37,955 bases of DNA. It comes from JADKIH01 sp043747595 (GTDB taxonomy: Bacteria > Bacteroidota > Bacteroidia > AKYH767-A > 2013-40CM-41-45). The translations under genes were made by a program, and so were the position numbers. Position 1 is the first letter of the stretch; each line of letters begins with the position of its first letter. Positions 1 through 7,267 of this stretch are shown in pieces. Below the pieces are notes generated by a model. That model had not been told where the DNA came from and searched no databases. It worked only from the letters and a program-made list of their open reading frames with translations. The stretch is from assembly GCA_043747595.1 (NCBI GenBank), contig JAYTOX010000116.1, forward strand, positions 1 through 37,955. Reading direction: 5' to 3'.

Positions 1-82
1 AGAAGTAAGAAGTAAGAAGTAAGAAGTAAGAAGTAAGAAGTAAGAAGTAAGAAGTAAGAAGTAAGAAGTAAGAAGTAAGAAG
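1..82 (+). repeat. Perfect 7-bp tandem repeat (AGAAGTA), about 11.7 copies
   Basis: The heptamer AGAAGTA (equally AGTAAGA) is repeated without error from the left window edge to position 82, so the array may extend further left. Seven is not a multiple of three and the unit carries TAA, so stops occur in every frame and the array is not coding. It continues into a diverged heptad region (82-179). Long perfect short-unit arrays of this kind usually vary in copy number by replication slippage. Confidence 0.95.
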
Positions 83-179
83 GTCAAGGGTAAAATGTGA
101 AATGTAAAATGTGAAATGTGAAAAGATTTTACTCACCAATTACTACTCACCAATTACCATTTACCACTCACTAATCACT
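82..179. repeat. Diverged heptad repeats with an orientation switch
   Basis: From 82 to 123 the DNA splits into six heptads with GT at their second and third bases (GGTCAAG, GGTAAAA, TGTGAAA, TGTAAAA, TGTGAAA, TGTGAAA). From 131 to 179 it splits into seven heptads ACTCACC, AATTACT, ACTCACC, AATTACC, ATTTACC, ACTCACT, AATCACT, all fitting NNTYACY. That is the reverse complement of RGTRANN, which also fits AGTAAGA of the left array. The two arms therefore point towards each other and could pair imperfectly in single-stranded DNA or RNA. Confidence 0.8.
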
Positions 180-186
180 AAAAAAA

Positions 187-1431
187 ATGACGATTCAGGA
201 AATAAAAGCACGTTTTGGAATAATCGGAACTTCTCCATTATTGGAACATGCAATTAATGTTGCTAAGCAAGTTGCTACGACAGAGATTTCTGTTTTGATT
301 TCCGGAGAAAGTGGTGTAGGTAAGGAAGTTTTTCCTCAGATCATTCATCAACTTAGTCCCAGAAAACATGGGCCATATATTGCTGTCAACTGCGGAGCTA
401 TTCCTGAAGGTACAATTGATTCAGAATTGTTCGGTCACGAAAAAGGTTCTTTTACCGGTGCACACGAAGCACGCAAGGGATATTTTGAAGTAAGTAACGG
501 TGGAACAATTTTTCTCGACGAAGTCGGAGAACTGCCAATGAATACTCAGGTTCGTCTTCTACGTGTTTTGGAAACAGGAGAGTTTATTAAAGTTGGTTCA
601 TCTAAAACGCAAAAGACAAACGTACGAGTAGTTGCTGCGACTAACGTCGACCTGCTTCATGCAATTGAAGTTGGGAAGTTTAGAGAGGATCTTTATTACC
701 GCTTAAACACGGTACCGATTCGAGTTCCGCCTTTGAGAGATAGAAAAGAAGACATCTATCTGATCTTTCGAAAATTTGCACACGACTTTGCAGAACGTTA
801 TCGCATTCCTGCGATTTCTTTGCAAACTGATGCACAACAATTATTAATTGACTACAGATGGCCGGGAAATGTTCGTCAACTAAAGAATATTACTGAACAG
901 ATGTCGATTCTAGAAAAGAACAGAGAGATCAACGCAGATATCCTTTTAAACTACTTGCCTCCTGCTCCATTGAACAACCTTCCTGTGCTTCTCAGAGACG
1001 AACTCAAAAATTCTAAAGAGTTCAACGAAAGAGATCTTTTGTACAAGGTGATCTTTGAAATGAAAAAAGAAATGAACGATTTGAAATCGATTGTCAACCA
1101 ATTGATGCAGCACAATCAACTCGACAATAATTGGGATGACAAGCCCGATCATTTAATTCACGAATTGGAAGAAAACGGCACGGAGAATAAACTTCCGCAA
1201 AACGAAACTCGGTTTACTATTCATCCCTCAACGAGCAATCAGTCAATAACTGTATCGCCAGTTCAAAAACATATAGAAGTTGACGAATCGTTATCGCTCA
1301 CCGATAAAGAAAAAGAGTTTATCCAAAAAGCTCTATCAAAACATAAAGGACGCAGAAAGCTTGCTGCAAAAGAACTCGGCATCTCTGAAAGAACTTTGTA
1401 CCGAAAAATGAATGAATATGGAATTCATTAA
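187..1431 (+). CDS. Sigma-54-dependent transcriptional activator without receiver domain
   Basis: This 414-residue protein is a bacterial enhancer-binding protein: an AAA+ ATPase that remodels RNA polymerase holding sigma-54. Visible motifs are Walker A GESGVGKE (40-47), the sigma-54-contacting loop GSFTGA (87-92; the usual form is GAFTGA), Walker B GGTIFLDEVGE (105-115), the FREDLYYRLN arginine-finger segment (165-174) and WPGNVRQL (225-232). A Fis-type helix-turn-helix closes the protein (369-414). Between them lies an acidic linker with a short coiled-coil-like stretch. There is no room for a receiver, PAS or GAF domain before the ATPase, so the input is not visible; control may come from a partner protein or from expression level. 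The ATG lies directly after the heptad array. In Bacteroidota such a gene commonly precedes lptE, which suggests an envelope-related regulon, but that is inference. Confidence 0.9.
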   Translation: MTIQEIKARFGIIGTSPLLEHAINVAKQVATTEISVLISGESGVGKEVFPQIIHQLSPRKHGPYIAVNCGAIPEGTIDSELFGHEKGSFTGAHEARKGYFEVSNGGTIFLDEVGELPMNTQVRLLRVLETGEFIKVGSSKTQKTNVRVVAATNVDLLHAIEVGKFREDLYYRLNTVPIRVPPLRDRKEDIYLIFRKFAHDFAERYRIPAISLQTDAQQLLIDYRWPGNVRQLKNITEQMSILEKNREINADILLNYLPPAPLNNLPVLLRDELKNSKEFNERDLLYKVIFEMKKEMNDLKSIVNQLMQHNQLDNNWDDKPDHLIHELEENGTENKLPQNETRFTIHPSTSNQSITVSPVQKHIEVDESLSLTDKEKEFIQKALSKHKGRRKLAAKELGISERTLYRKMNEYGIH

Positions 1432-1446
1432 TAAAACACAACTACA

Positions 1447-1950
1447 TTGAGAAGAACGTTTCTTTATCTTTTTATTATTGTTTGTTCGCTTTACTCTTGC
1501 AAGGTGAATTATTCCATGACGGGCGCTTCTATTTCTCCTGATGTAAAAACGATTGTTATCCGATACTTTTCCAAGACAGCAGCTTTAGGCCCATCGTCGT
1601 TAAGTCAAACATTTACTGAGAAATTAAAAGACAAATTTCTTTCGCAGACAAGCTTAGGACTTGTAACTTCGAATGGCGATTTGACATTAGAAGGAACCAT
1701 TTCCGGTTATTCAGTTTCACCACAGGCTATTCAATCGAATGAGCAAGCGGCGCAAAACAGATTAACAATAACAGTAAATGTAAAATTTACGAATATTAAG
1801 AATGAAAAACAAAATTTTGAAACTACATTTACACACTTTGCAGATTTCTCAAGTACAACAAATATTTCAAGTGTTGAAGATGAGTTGATCAGACAAATTA
1901 ATGAACAATTAATCGACGACATTTTTAACAAAGCAGTGATCAATTGGTAA
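1447..1950 (+). CDS. lptE: LptE-family outer membrane lipoprotein (LPS assembly)
   Basis: LptE plugs the LptD barrel and helps insert lipopolysaccharide into the outer leaflet. The 167-residue product begins with a short lipoprotein signal: two arginines, a hydrophobic run, then lipobox L-Y-S-C with the lipidated cysteine at residue 18. The mature part is the compact LptE-like fold of Bacteroidota, annotated mainly by size, lipobox and position before secG; sequence conservation in this family is low. The start is a TTG: no in-frame ATG lies between the preceding stop and the signal peptide. The stop TAA shares its last base with the ATG of the next gene (TAATG), so the two are probably translationally coupled. 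Confidence 0.8.
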   Translation: MRRTFLYLFIIVCSLYSCKVNYSMTGASISPDVKTIVIRYFSKTAALGPSSLSQTFTEKLKDKFLSQTSLGLVTSNGDLTLEGTISGYSVSPQAIQSNEQAAQNRLTITVNVKFTNIKNEKQNFETTFTHFADFSSTTNISSVEDELIRQINEQLIDDIFNKAVINW

Positions 1951-3560
1951 TGGACTACAAAGAGTTTATGTCATATTTTGATTCCAAAGGCACTTCTAAG
2001 AAAGAAGCCATAATTGGTTTGCAAAATTATGTAAATGAATTTCCATATTTTCAAACTGCGCAATCGTTACTTGCAAAAGCATTGCATGAACAAGAGCATG
2101 TAAAATATGACAAGCAATTAAAAATTGCTGCTGCTTATTGTGGTGACCGACGTTCGCTTTATCACTTAATTAATAATCGTCCATCAGGTGTATTTGTAGA
2201 AACGACAAACACTTCACCATTTATTTCACATTCACCTCAAATACTTGTAGTCGAAGAAAAAAATCCGGCGCCTGTACCTTTACCTAGAGCAGAAGAAAAT
2301 GCTATTAATGAAAATGTTTTTGTTTCCACCAAAGAAGTAGTTGAGAATAATTTATCGGAAGAATTGCCTTTAGGAAACTTCAACTACACCGAAGAAGAAG
2401 AATCCGGAACAACTTATCAAAGTTATTCAAGTTCACGTTCAATTACTCCTGAGCAATTACCGAAAATAGTTATTGAAGAAAAGGGGGTGAGCCTTGAAAA
2501 CACAGAACAGTTGTTGGTTGAAGCAACAATTACTCAGCCGCCAATAGAATTAAAAGTTGAAGAAAAAAATATTACGACAGAAGCAGTAGTAAACACCGAT
2601 GATCCTCGCGAAATTCTTCGTCAACGTTTAAAGGAAATATTAAATCAGAAAGATTCCTCTGAAACTGAACTATCACCAATTGAAGTAAAGGAAACTGTTG
2701 TTACCCTTGATCATCCAGAAGAAAAAGTAGAAGAAGCAACAATTGTCAATTTCGATGGAGACAAAAAAATTGATAGTGTAAAACAAATAGACTCTGAACT
2801 TCCAACCGTTGAGGAGCCGACAATCAACGAAGAAGTAATTCCAATTAGAAGCTATTCTAAGGCGGAGGAAATAATCAATGAACTTTCAAAAGATGCGGAG
2901 AATGTTAAGGATGATGTTGCGAAAGGCGAGTTTGAATACGCGTTAGAGACAACGATTATTGACTCCTTAGAAAAACTACCGATCATTGATCAGTCGAAAA
3001 TTGATAAGCCGGCAGTTGCGTTGAAGCAAGAAATTAAAGAAGTACCATCGACAGAATTTTCATTTTTTGATTGGCTGAAAAAAAGTAGCACAAACGATTT
3101 TGGAAATGTAGAGGAAGTTCATGCATATGATAACGATAAAGGGTTAATAAATCATCAAGCAACAGAAATTCAAATTGCAAGTGAGTCGATCGATAAGATT
3201 GTAATCTCAAAATCAGAAATAGAAGAGAAAGATTCTACAGAAAATATAAAAGATTCGGCAACGATAAAAAACGATACTGAAGTACTGATTAATAAATTCA
3301 TAGCTACCGAGCCTAGAATTGTGGCTTCCAAGACAGAATTTTACAATCCGGCCAAACAAGCTCAAAGGAGCATAATTGAAGACGAAGACCTTGTTTCTGA
3401 AACACTTGCAAAGATCTATTCCTTGCAAGGAGCTCATTTAAAAGCACGGTCGGCTTATCAAAAATTAATCTTGCTTCATCCCGAAAAAAAGGCTTACTTT
3501 GCGGCCCTTATAGAGGAAATAGACAATAATTACAATAATCCGAACAAACAAGATTTATAA
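1950..3560 (+). CDS. Large acidic protein of unknown function with C-terminal TPR-like segment
   Basis: I do not recognise a named family. The 536-residue product starts MDYKEFMSYFDSKG; this ATG overlaps the lptE stop as TAATG and is preferred over a TTG two codons earlier (1944). Residues 1 to about 80 look folded and helical, rich in aromatic residues. Residues about 85 to 460 are low-complexity and rich in Glu, Ile, Val and Ser, probably largely disordered. The last 60 residues contain a TPR-like helix pair (ETLAKIYSLQGAHLKARSAY, then a leucine-rich helix ending HPEKKAY). No signal peptide or membrane segment is seen, so it is probably cytoplasmic. Its stop overlaps the secG start as TAATG. 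The location between lptE and secG suggests a role linked to export or envelope assembly, which remains inference. Confidence 0.8.
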   Translation: MDYKEFMSYFDSKGTSKKEAIIGLQNYVNEFPYFQTAQSLLAKALHEQEHVKYDKQLKIAAAYCGDRRSLYHLINNRPSGVFVETTNTSPFISHSPQILVVEEKNPAPVPLPRAEENAINENVFVSTKEVVENNLSEELPLGNFNYTEEEESGTTYQSYSSSRSITPEQLPKIVIEEKGVSLENTEQLLVEATITQPPIELKVEEKNITTEAVVNTDDPREILRQRLKEILNQKDSSETELSPIEVKETVVTLDHPEEKVEEATIVNFDGDKKIDSVKQIDSELPTVEEPTINEEVIPIRSYSKAEEIINELSKDAENVKDDVAKGEFEYALETTIIDSLEKLPIIDQSKIDKPAVALKQEIKEVPSTEFSFFDWLKKSSTNDFGNVEEVHAYDNDKGLINHQATEIQIASESIDKIVISKSEIEEKDSTENIKDSATIKNDTEVLINKFIATEPRIVASKTEFYNPAKQAQRSIIEDEDLVSETLAKIYSLQGAHLKARSAYQKLILLHPEKKAYFAALIEEIDNNYNNPNKQDL

Positions 3561-3940
3561 TGTATACAGCAATTACAGTACTGATCATTCTTACCTGCGT
3601 ACTTTTAGTACTCGTAGTATTAGTTCAAAACCCTAAAGGTGGTGGAATTTCTGCGGGAATCATAGGTTCAAATCAGGTAATGGGAGTTAAAAAAACCACC
3701 GATTTTATAGAGAAGTTAACATGGGGACTGATGTTCTCATTAATACTTCTTTGCTTAGGAGCAGGAATGGTTTTACCTAACAAAGAAACAACAGGAGTTG
3801 GAACCAATATGCAAGAGCAAATTGACAATGCAGCAACGGCACCAAAGCAAACGATGCCTGCGCAAAAGCAACCGGCTGCACAGCCAACCGGCCAGCAGCC
3901 AGCTCAACCAACACCTACTCCTAGTACACCGGGAAAATAA
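3560..3940 (+). CDS. secG: Protein translocase subunit SecG
   Basis: SecG is the small non-essential subunit of the SecYEG channel in the inner membrane. The 126-residue product has two hydrophobic segments (about residues 4-24 and 52-72). The cytoplasmic loop between them carries the family pattern VQNPKGGGISAG. A Pro/Gln/Ala/Thr-rich tail of about 45 residues follows; this tail is longer than in E. coli SecG (110 residues in all) but is common in Bacteroidota. The ATG overlaps the stop of the preceding gene, so it is probably the last gene of the lptE operon. A strong hairpin terminator follows 7 bases after the stop. Confidence 0.93.
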   Translation: MYTAITVLIILTCVLLVLVVLVQNPKGGGISAGIIGSNQVMGVKKTTDFIEKLTWGLMFSLILLCLGAGMVLPNKETTGVGTNMQEQIDNAATAPKQTMPAQKQPAAQPTGQQPAQPTPTPSTPGK

Positions 3941-3947
3941 ATTAAAG

Positions 3948-3969
3948 ACCTCTGAAAAGAGGTTTTTTT
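3948..3969 (+). terminator. Rho-independent terminator after secG
   Basis: A 6-bp stem ACCTCT / AGAGGT with a GAAA tetraloop is followed directly by a run of seven T. It ends the lptE-unknown-secG transcription unit and separates it from groES. Confidence 0.85.
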
Positions 3970-3970
3970 A

Positions 3971-4031
3971 TGACACGCTGTCACTGAGAAATGACAAAAT
4001 TTAGTTGATCGTTGCAAAGATGTCAGACATC
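3971..4031 (+). promoter_or_regulatory. Cluster of TGACA/TGTCA inverted repeats upstream of groES
   Basis: The spacer between the secG terminator and groES holds TGACA (3971-3975), TGTCA (3979-3983), TGACA (3992-3996) and the 13-bp palindrome GATGTC-A-GACATC (4019-4031). The first two form an inverted repeat with a 3-base spacer, the second and third one with an 8-base spacer. This may be an operator for heat-shock or stress control of groESL. No CIRCE element (TTAGCACTC-N9-GAGTGCTAA) is present. Regulator unknown. Confidence 0.4.
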
Positions 4032-4040
4032 GTACGAATA
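4012..4040 (+). promoter_or_regulatory. Possible groESL promoter
   Basis: TTG at 4012-4014 is followed after 18 bases by TACGAATA (4033-4040), a loose match to the Bacteroidota pattern TTTG-N17-23-TAnnTTTG. The GATGTC-A-GACATC palindrome would sit between the two boxes, a position fitting repressor control. The match is weak. Confidence 0.28.
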
Positions 4041-4116
4041 GGCGCTATGGCATTATATCTGACTAGGAGACACAATAGAATTAATCATAAACCAAATTAT
4101 TAAATAGCTAATCAAA

Positions 4117-4407
4117 ATGAGCAAAAACATGAAGTCAGTTTCTTTAAAACCATTAGCAGACCGCGTATTGGTAGAGGCAGCTGCTGCAGAAGAGAAAACA
4201 GCAGGTGGTATTATTATTCCCGATACAGCTAAAGAAAAACCACAACGTGGTAAAGTTGTAGCTGTAGGTGAAGGCAAAAAAGACGAGCCTATAACAGTAA
4301 AAGTTGGCGATAGCGTTCTTTATGGTAAATATGCCGGAACAGAAATCAACATCGAAGGGAAAGATTATCTTATTATGCGCGAAAGCGACATTTTTGCAAT
4401 TCTATAG
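4117..4407 (+). CDS. groES: Co-chaperonin GroES
   Basis: GroES forms the heptameric lid of the GroEL folding chamber in the cytoplasm. The 96-residue product shows the full family pattern: KPLADRVLVE near the start, the mobile loop EEKTAGGIIIPDTAKEKPQ that contacts GroEL, GKVVAVGEG, the VGDSVLYGKYAGTEI strand pair and the end ESDIFAIL. The ATG at 4117 is used; an internal ATG at 4129 would also give a plausible protein. It is the first gene of the groES-groEL operon, 128 bases before groEL, and has its own upstream region with inverted repeats. Confidence 0.97.
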   Translation: MSKNMKSVSLKPLADRVLVEAAAAEEKTAGGIIIPDTAKEKPQRGKVVAVGEGKKDEPITVKVGDSVLYGKYAGTEINIEGKDYLIMRESDIFAIL

Positions 4408-4422
4408 TTACCCACGTTCAAG

Positions 4423-4458
4423 CTGATTTTTAAATTATTCAACTCTTTGAAAAATCAG
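4423..4458 (+). other. Hairpin in the groES-groEL spacer
   Basis: A perfect 9-bp inverted repeat CTGATTTTT / AAAAATCAG encloses an 18-base loop. Flanking segments (TACC..CGTT on the left, AACGGGTA on the right, ending about 4481) could extend the pairing. It is not followed by a T-run, so it is not a standard terminator. It may affect mRNA processing or the ratio of GroES to GroEL. Confidence 0.45.
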
Positions 4459-4535
4459 ATTGGAAGTTACCATTAACGGGTAGAAAGAGAATAAGAAAAT
4501 AACAATCTAATTAAACAAACAAATCAAACATAACA

Positions 4536-6167
4536 ATGGCAAAGGATATTAATTTTAACGTTGAAGCCCGCGACCGCCTGAAAAAAGGTGTTGACGCATT
4601 GGCAAATGCAGTAAAAGTTACATTAGGACCAAAAGGACGTAATGTTATTATTGACAAAAAATTTGGTGCACCATCAATTACTAAAGACGGTGTAACAGTT
4701 GCAAAAGAAATCGAACTTAGAGATCCTGTTGAGAACATGGGAGCTCAGATGTTGAAAGAAGTTGCTTCAAAGACTGCAGACGTTGCCGGTGACGGAACAA
4801 CTACAGCTACAGTACTTGCACAAGCAATTGTAACAGCAGGATTAAAAAATGTTACTGCGGGTGCAAATCCAATGGACCTTAAACGTGGAATTGATAAAGC
4901 AGTTGAAAAAGTTGTTGAGACACTTCAAAAGATGAGTAAGAAAGTTGGTGACGACTACAAGAAGATCCAACAAGTTGCATCAATTTCTGCGAACAACGAC
5001 AACGAGATTGGAAAGTTGATTGCAGATGCAATGGAGCGTGTAAAGAAAGAAGGAGTAATTACTGTTGAAGAGGCAAAAGGTACAGAGACAACCGTTGAGA
5101 TTGTTGAAGGTATGCAATTTGACCGTGGTTATATCTCTCCATACTTTGTAACAAATACAGAGAAAATGGAAACAGTACTTGAGCGTCCTCATATTTTGAT
5201 CTATGATAAAAAGATCAGCAATATGAAAGAACTTCTTCCTTTGTTAGAGAAGCAAGTGCAGTCAGGTAATCCACTTTTAATTATTGCAGAAGACATCGAC
5301 GGAGAAGCATTAGCTACATTAGTTGTAAATAAAATTCGTGGTTCATTAAAAGTAGCCGCTGTAAAAGCTCCAGGTTTTGGTGATCGTCGCAAGGCTATGT
5401 TAGAAGATATTGCTATCCTAACAGGCGGAACAATGATTAGCGAAGAGCGTGGTTTCAAATTAGAGAATGCAGAACTTTCTTATTTAGGTAAAGCAGAGAA
5501 AATCACAATCGATAAAGAAAATACAACTATTGTGAATGGTGCAGGAAAGAAATCAGAAATTCTTGGACGAGTAAATCAGATCAAAGCACAGATAGAGAAT
5601 ACTACATCTGATTATGATAAAGAAAAATTACAAGAGCGTTTAGCTAAACTTGCAGGTGGTGTTGCCGTACTTTATGTTGGTGCTGCTACAGAAGTTGAAA
5701 TGAAAGAGAAGAAAGATCGCGTTGACGATGCACTTCATGCTACACGTGCAGCAGTAGAAGAAGGAATTGTACCGGGTGGTGGTGTTGCATACATTCGTGC
5801 AATTGCGGCACTCGACAAAATGACGGGCGACAACGAAGACGAGACAACAGGAATCGCAATAGTTAAGCGTGCACTAGAAGAACCACTTCGTCAGATCGTT
5901 GCTAATGCAGGAATCGAAGGATCTATCGTTGTACAAAAGGTACGTGAAGGAAAAGACGATTTCGGGTACAATGCACGTTCCGATAAATATGAGAATCTTT
6001 TAGCAGCAGGTGTTATTGATCCTACTAAAGTTACTCGTGTAGCATTAGAGAATGCAGCTTCAATTGCAGGTATGTTACTTACAACTGAGTGTGTACTTTC
6101 CGATACAAAAGAAGACAAACAAATGCCAGCAATGCCTCCAGGAATGGGCGGCGGAATGGATTATTAA
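4536..6167 (+). CDS. groEL: Chaperonin GroEL
   Basis: GroEL is the 60-kDa double-ring ATPase that folds proteins in the cytoplasm together with GroES. The 543-residue product has the normal full length. ATP-binding and hydrolysis signatures are visible: LGPKGRNV and the GDGTTTATVLAQ segment near residue 87. The apical domain contains the GYISPYFVTN region, and AAVEEGIVPGGGVA is the classical family signature near residue 405. The protein ends in a short Gly-Met tail GMGGGMDY. The downstream hairpin terminator closes the operon. Nothing is unusual in the sequence itself. Confidence 0.98.
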   Translation: MAKDINFNVEARDRLKKGVDALANAVKVTLGPKGRNVIIDKKFGAPSITKDGVTVAKEIELRDPVENMGAQMLKEVASKTADVAGDGTTTATVLAQAIVTAGLKNVTAGANPMDLKRGIDKAVEKVVETLQKMSKKVGDDYKKIQQVASISANNDNEIGKLIADAMERVKKEGVITVEEAKGTETTVEIVEGMQFDRGYISPYFVTNTEKMETVLERPHILIYDKKISNMKELLPLLEKQVQSGNPLLIIAEDIDGEALATLVVNKIRGSLKVAAVKAPGFGDRRKAMLEDIAILTGGTMISEERGFKLENAELSYLGKAEKITIDKENTTIVNGAGKKSEILGRVNQIKAQIENTTSDYDKEKLQERLAKLAGGVAVLYVGAATEVEMKEKKDRVDDALHATRAAVEEGIVPGGGVAYIRAIAALDKMTGDNEDETTGIAIVKRALEEPLRQIVANAGIEGSIVVQKVREGKDDFGYNARSDKYENLLAAGVIDPTKVTRVALENAASIAGMLLTTECVLSDTKEDKQMPAMPPGMGGGMDY

Positions 6168-6175
6168 TCATTACG

Positions 6176-6205
6176 AAAAGGCTATCTGAAAGGGTAGCCT
6201 TTTTT
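6176..6205 (+). terminator. Rho-independent terminator after groEL
   Basis: Stem AAAAGGCTA / TAGCCTTTT, which can be extended towards the loop by T-G and C-G pairs (GGCTATC / GGTAGCC), is followed by a T-run. It lies 9 bases after the groEL stop. Confidence 0.85.
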
Positions 6206-6374
6206 ACTTTAAGTCACTTTTTTAATGAATGATTTACTTTCCAGATTCATCTTCCAAATCAATTCCTTCACACTTTTTATTTTATTAAGTACAATTCCTC
6301 CTAATCATATGTTAATACATTTTAAAGTCTGCTTTTCTTCTCTTAACTTTAATCTTATGTAAGTTTTTTAAAGC

Positions 6375-6402
6375 TTGAAAAACTTTCCAAGTATTCAATT
6401 TG
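6375..6402 (+). promoter_or_regulatory. Possible promoter of the unknown membrane protein gene
   Basis: TTG (6375-6377), a 17-base spacer and TCAATTTG (6395-6402) resemble the Bacteroidota -33 / -7 pattern (TTTG and TAnnTTTG) with one mismatch in the -7 box. Transcription would begin near 6409, about 17 bases before the ATG at 6426. This argues that the TTG at 6375 is a promoter element and not a start codon. Confidence 0.4.
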
Positions 6403-6425
6403 TTGTACCTTCAAATCCAAACGCC

Positions 6426-7142
6426 ATGATATTTGAAAACATCAATGTTAAAAAGGAGCTGGTTAAAAAACGAGACAATCAGAAGGAGTTGTTGAATAAT
6501 GTCTTAGAAATATTTAATCAAAGAAAAAAAAGAGATGAAGACGTAATTAACCGACTGCGGAATTCGGATGGCAAGTCGGCCTATTTTGAAATTGACCCAT
6601 CAGACAATCGGGTCTTTAACCTAAAAACAATTCAAGAAATTTGTGTGCGATACCGATTACGATTTTTACCTACCAAACATTTCAAGTCTAATTTCCCTTA
6701 TGACGCAATTATTGAAATAAATAGTCTTGAAAAAAAACTACAAACTAAAATTGAAAACTTCAAAATTATTGCGCCATCAAAAGCTTTTGATTTGGAAAAC
6801 ATAAATAAAGATCCGTTACTTTTTGCACAAATTTCTGAAGACAAATTTTACTTGATACATCAATGGGGTAAGGATCTAAAATGGCATCGCCGAATTCTCA
6901 CTTGGCCTCTACAAAATTTCAAAACATACTTTATTAGCCTTTGGATTTTGGCTGCACTCTTTGTTTTTGCAATTCCATCTTCTGCAATGCATCAAATAAG
7001 CAGCGAGAGTGAACTCTTTTTACGAGCATGGTTAATCGTACATTGCTTTATCGCCTTTATGGGGTTTTCGTTTTGGGCTGCACTAACATTTGAAAAAACA
7101 TTCAGCAGTTTGAATTGGGAAAGCAAGTATTACAATTGGTAA
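6426..7142 (+). CDS. Unknown protein with two C-terminal membrane segments
   Basis: I do not recognise a family. With the ATG at 6426 the product has 238 residues; a TTG at 6375 in the same frame would add 17 residues but coincides with a likely promoter element. The first 45 residues are highly charged and probably helical (KKELVKKRDNQKELLNNVLE). A mixed region with FEIDPSDNRVFNLK and QISEDKFYLIHQWGKDLKWH follows. Two hydrophobic segments at about 168-186 and 199-221 form a hairpin, and the protein ends EKTFSSLNWESKYYNW. A cytoplasmic domain anchored by a C-terminal helical hairpin is the simplest reading. It is a single-gene unit after the groEL terminator and converges with the glycan block. 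Function unknown. Confidence 0.7.
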   Translation: MIFENINVKKELVKKRDNQKELLNNVLEIFNQRKKRDEDVINRLRNSDGKSAYFEIDPSDNRVFNLKTIQEICVRYRLRFLPTKHFKSNFPYDAIIEINSLEKKLQTKIENFKIIAPSKAFDLENINKDPLLFAQISEDKFYLIHQWGKDLKWHRRILTWPLQNFKTYFISLWILAALFVFAIPSSAMHQISSESELFLRAWLIVHCFIAFMGFSFWAALTFEKTFSSLNWESKYYNW

Positions 7143-7153
7143 ATAAAATTTTG

Positions 7154-7188
7154 AATCTGTGAAGACGAAATTCAATAACCCAGATTCT
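7154..7188. terminator. Weak hairpin between convergent genes
   Basis: GAATCTG (7154-7160) and CAGATTC (7182-7188) form a 7-bp stem with a 21-base loop, between the convergent unknown membrane protein gene and the alpha-mannosidase gene. The T-rich context is short. It could serve as a terminator for either strand, but the long loop makes this uncertain. Confidence 0.3.
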
Positions 7189-7267
7189 TTATAGCTTCAA
7201 ATTATTTCAAGGCCATTCAAAGTTTAACTATTTATCCACTATAAGTACAAATCATAATTAAGCAAAA

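Noticed and set aside
1..82. Possible CRISPR array
   Set aside because: The repeats are 7 bp and contiguous, with no unique spacers; it is a simple tandem repeat.
1944..1952. TTG start two codons before the acidic protein's ATG
   Set aside because: The ATG at 1950 overlaps the lptE stop as TAATG, the same junction as at secG; the TTG has no support.
3970..4116. CIRCE/HrcA operator before groES
   Set aside because: No TTAGCACTC-N9-GAGTGCTAA or near match was seen; only TGACA/TGTCA repeats are present.
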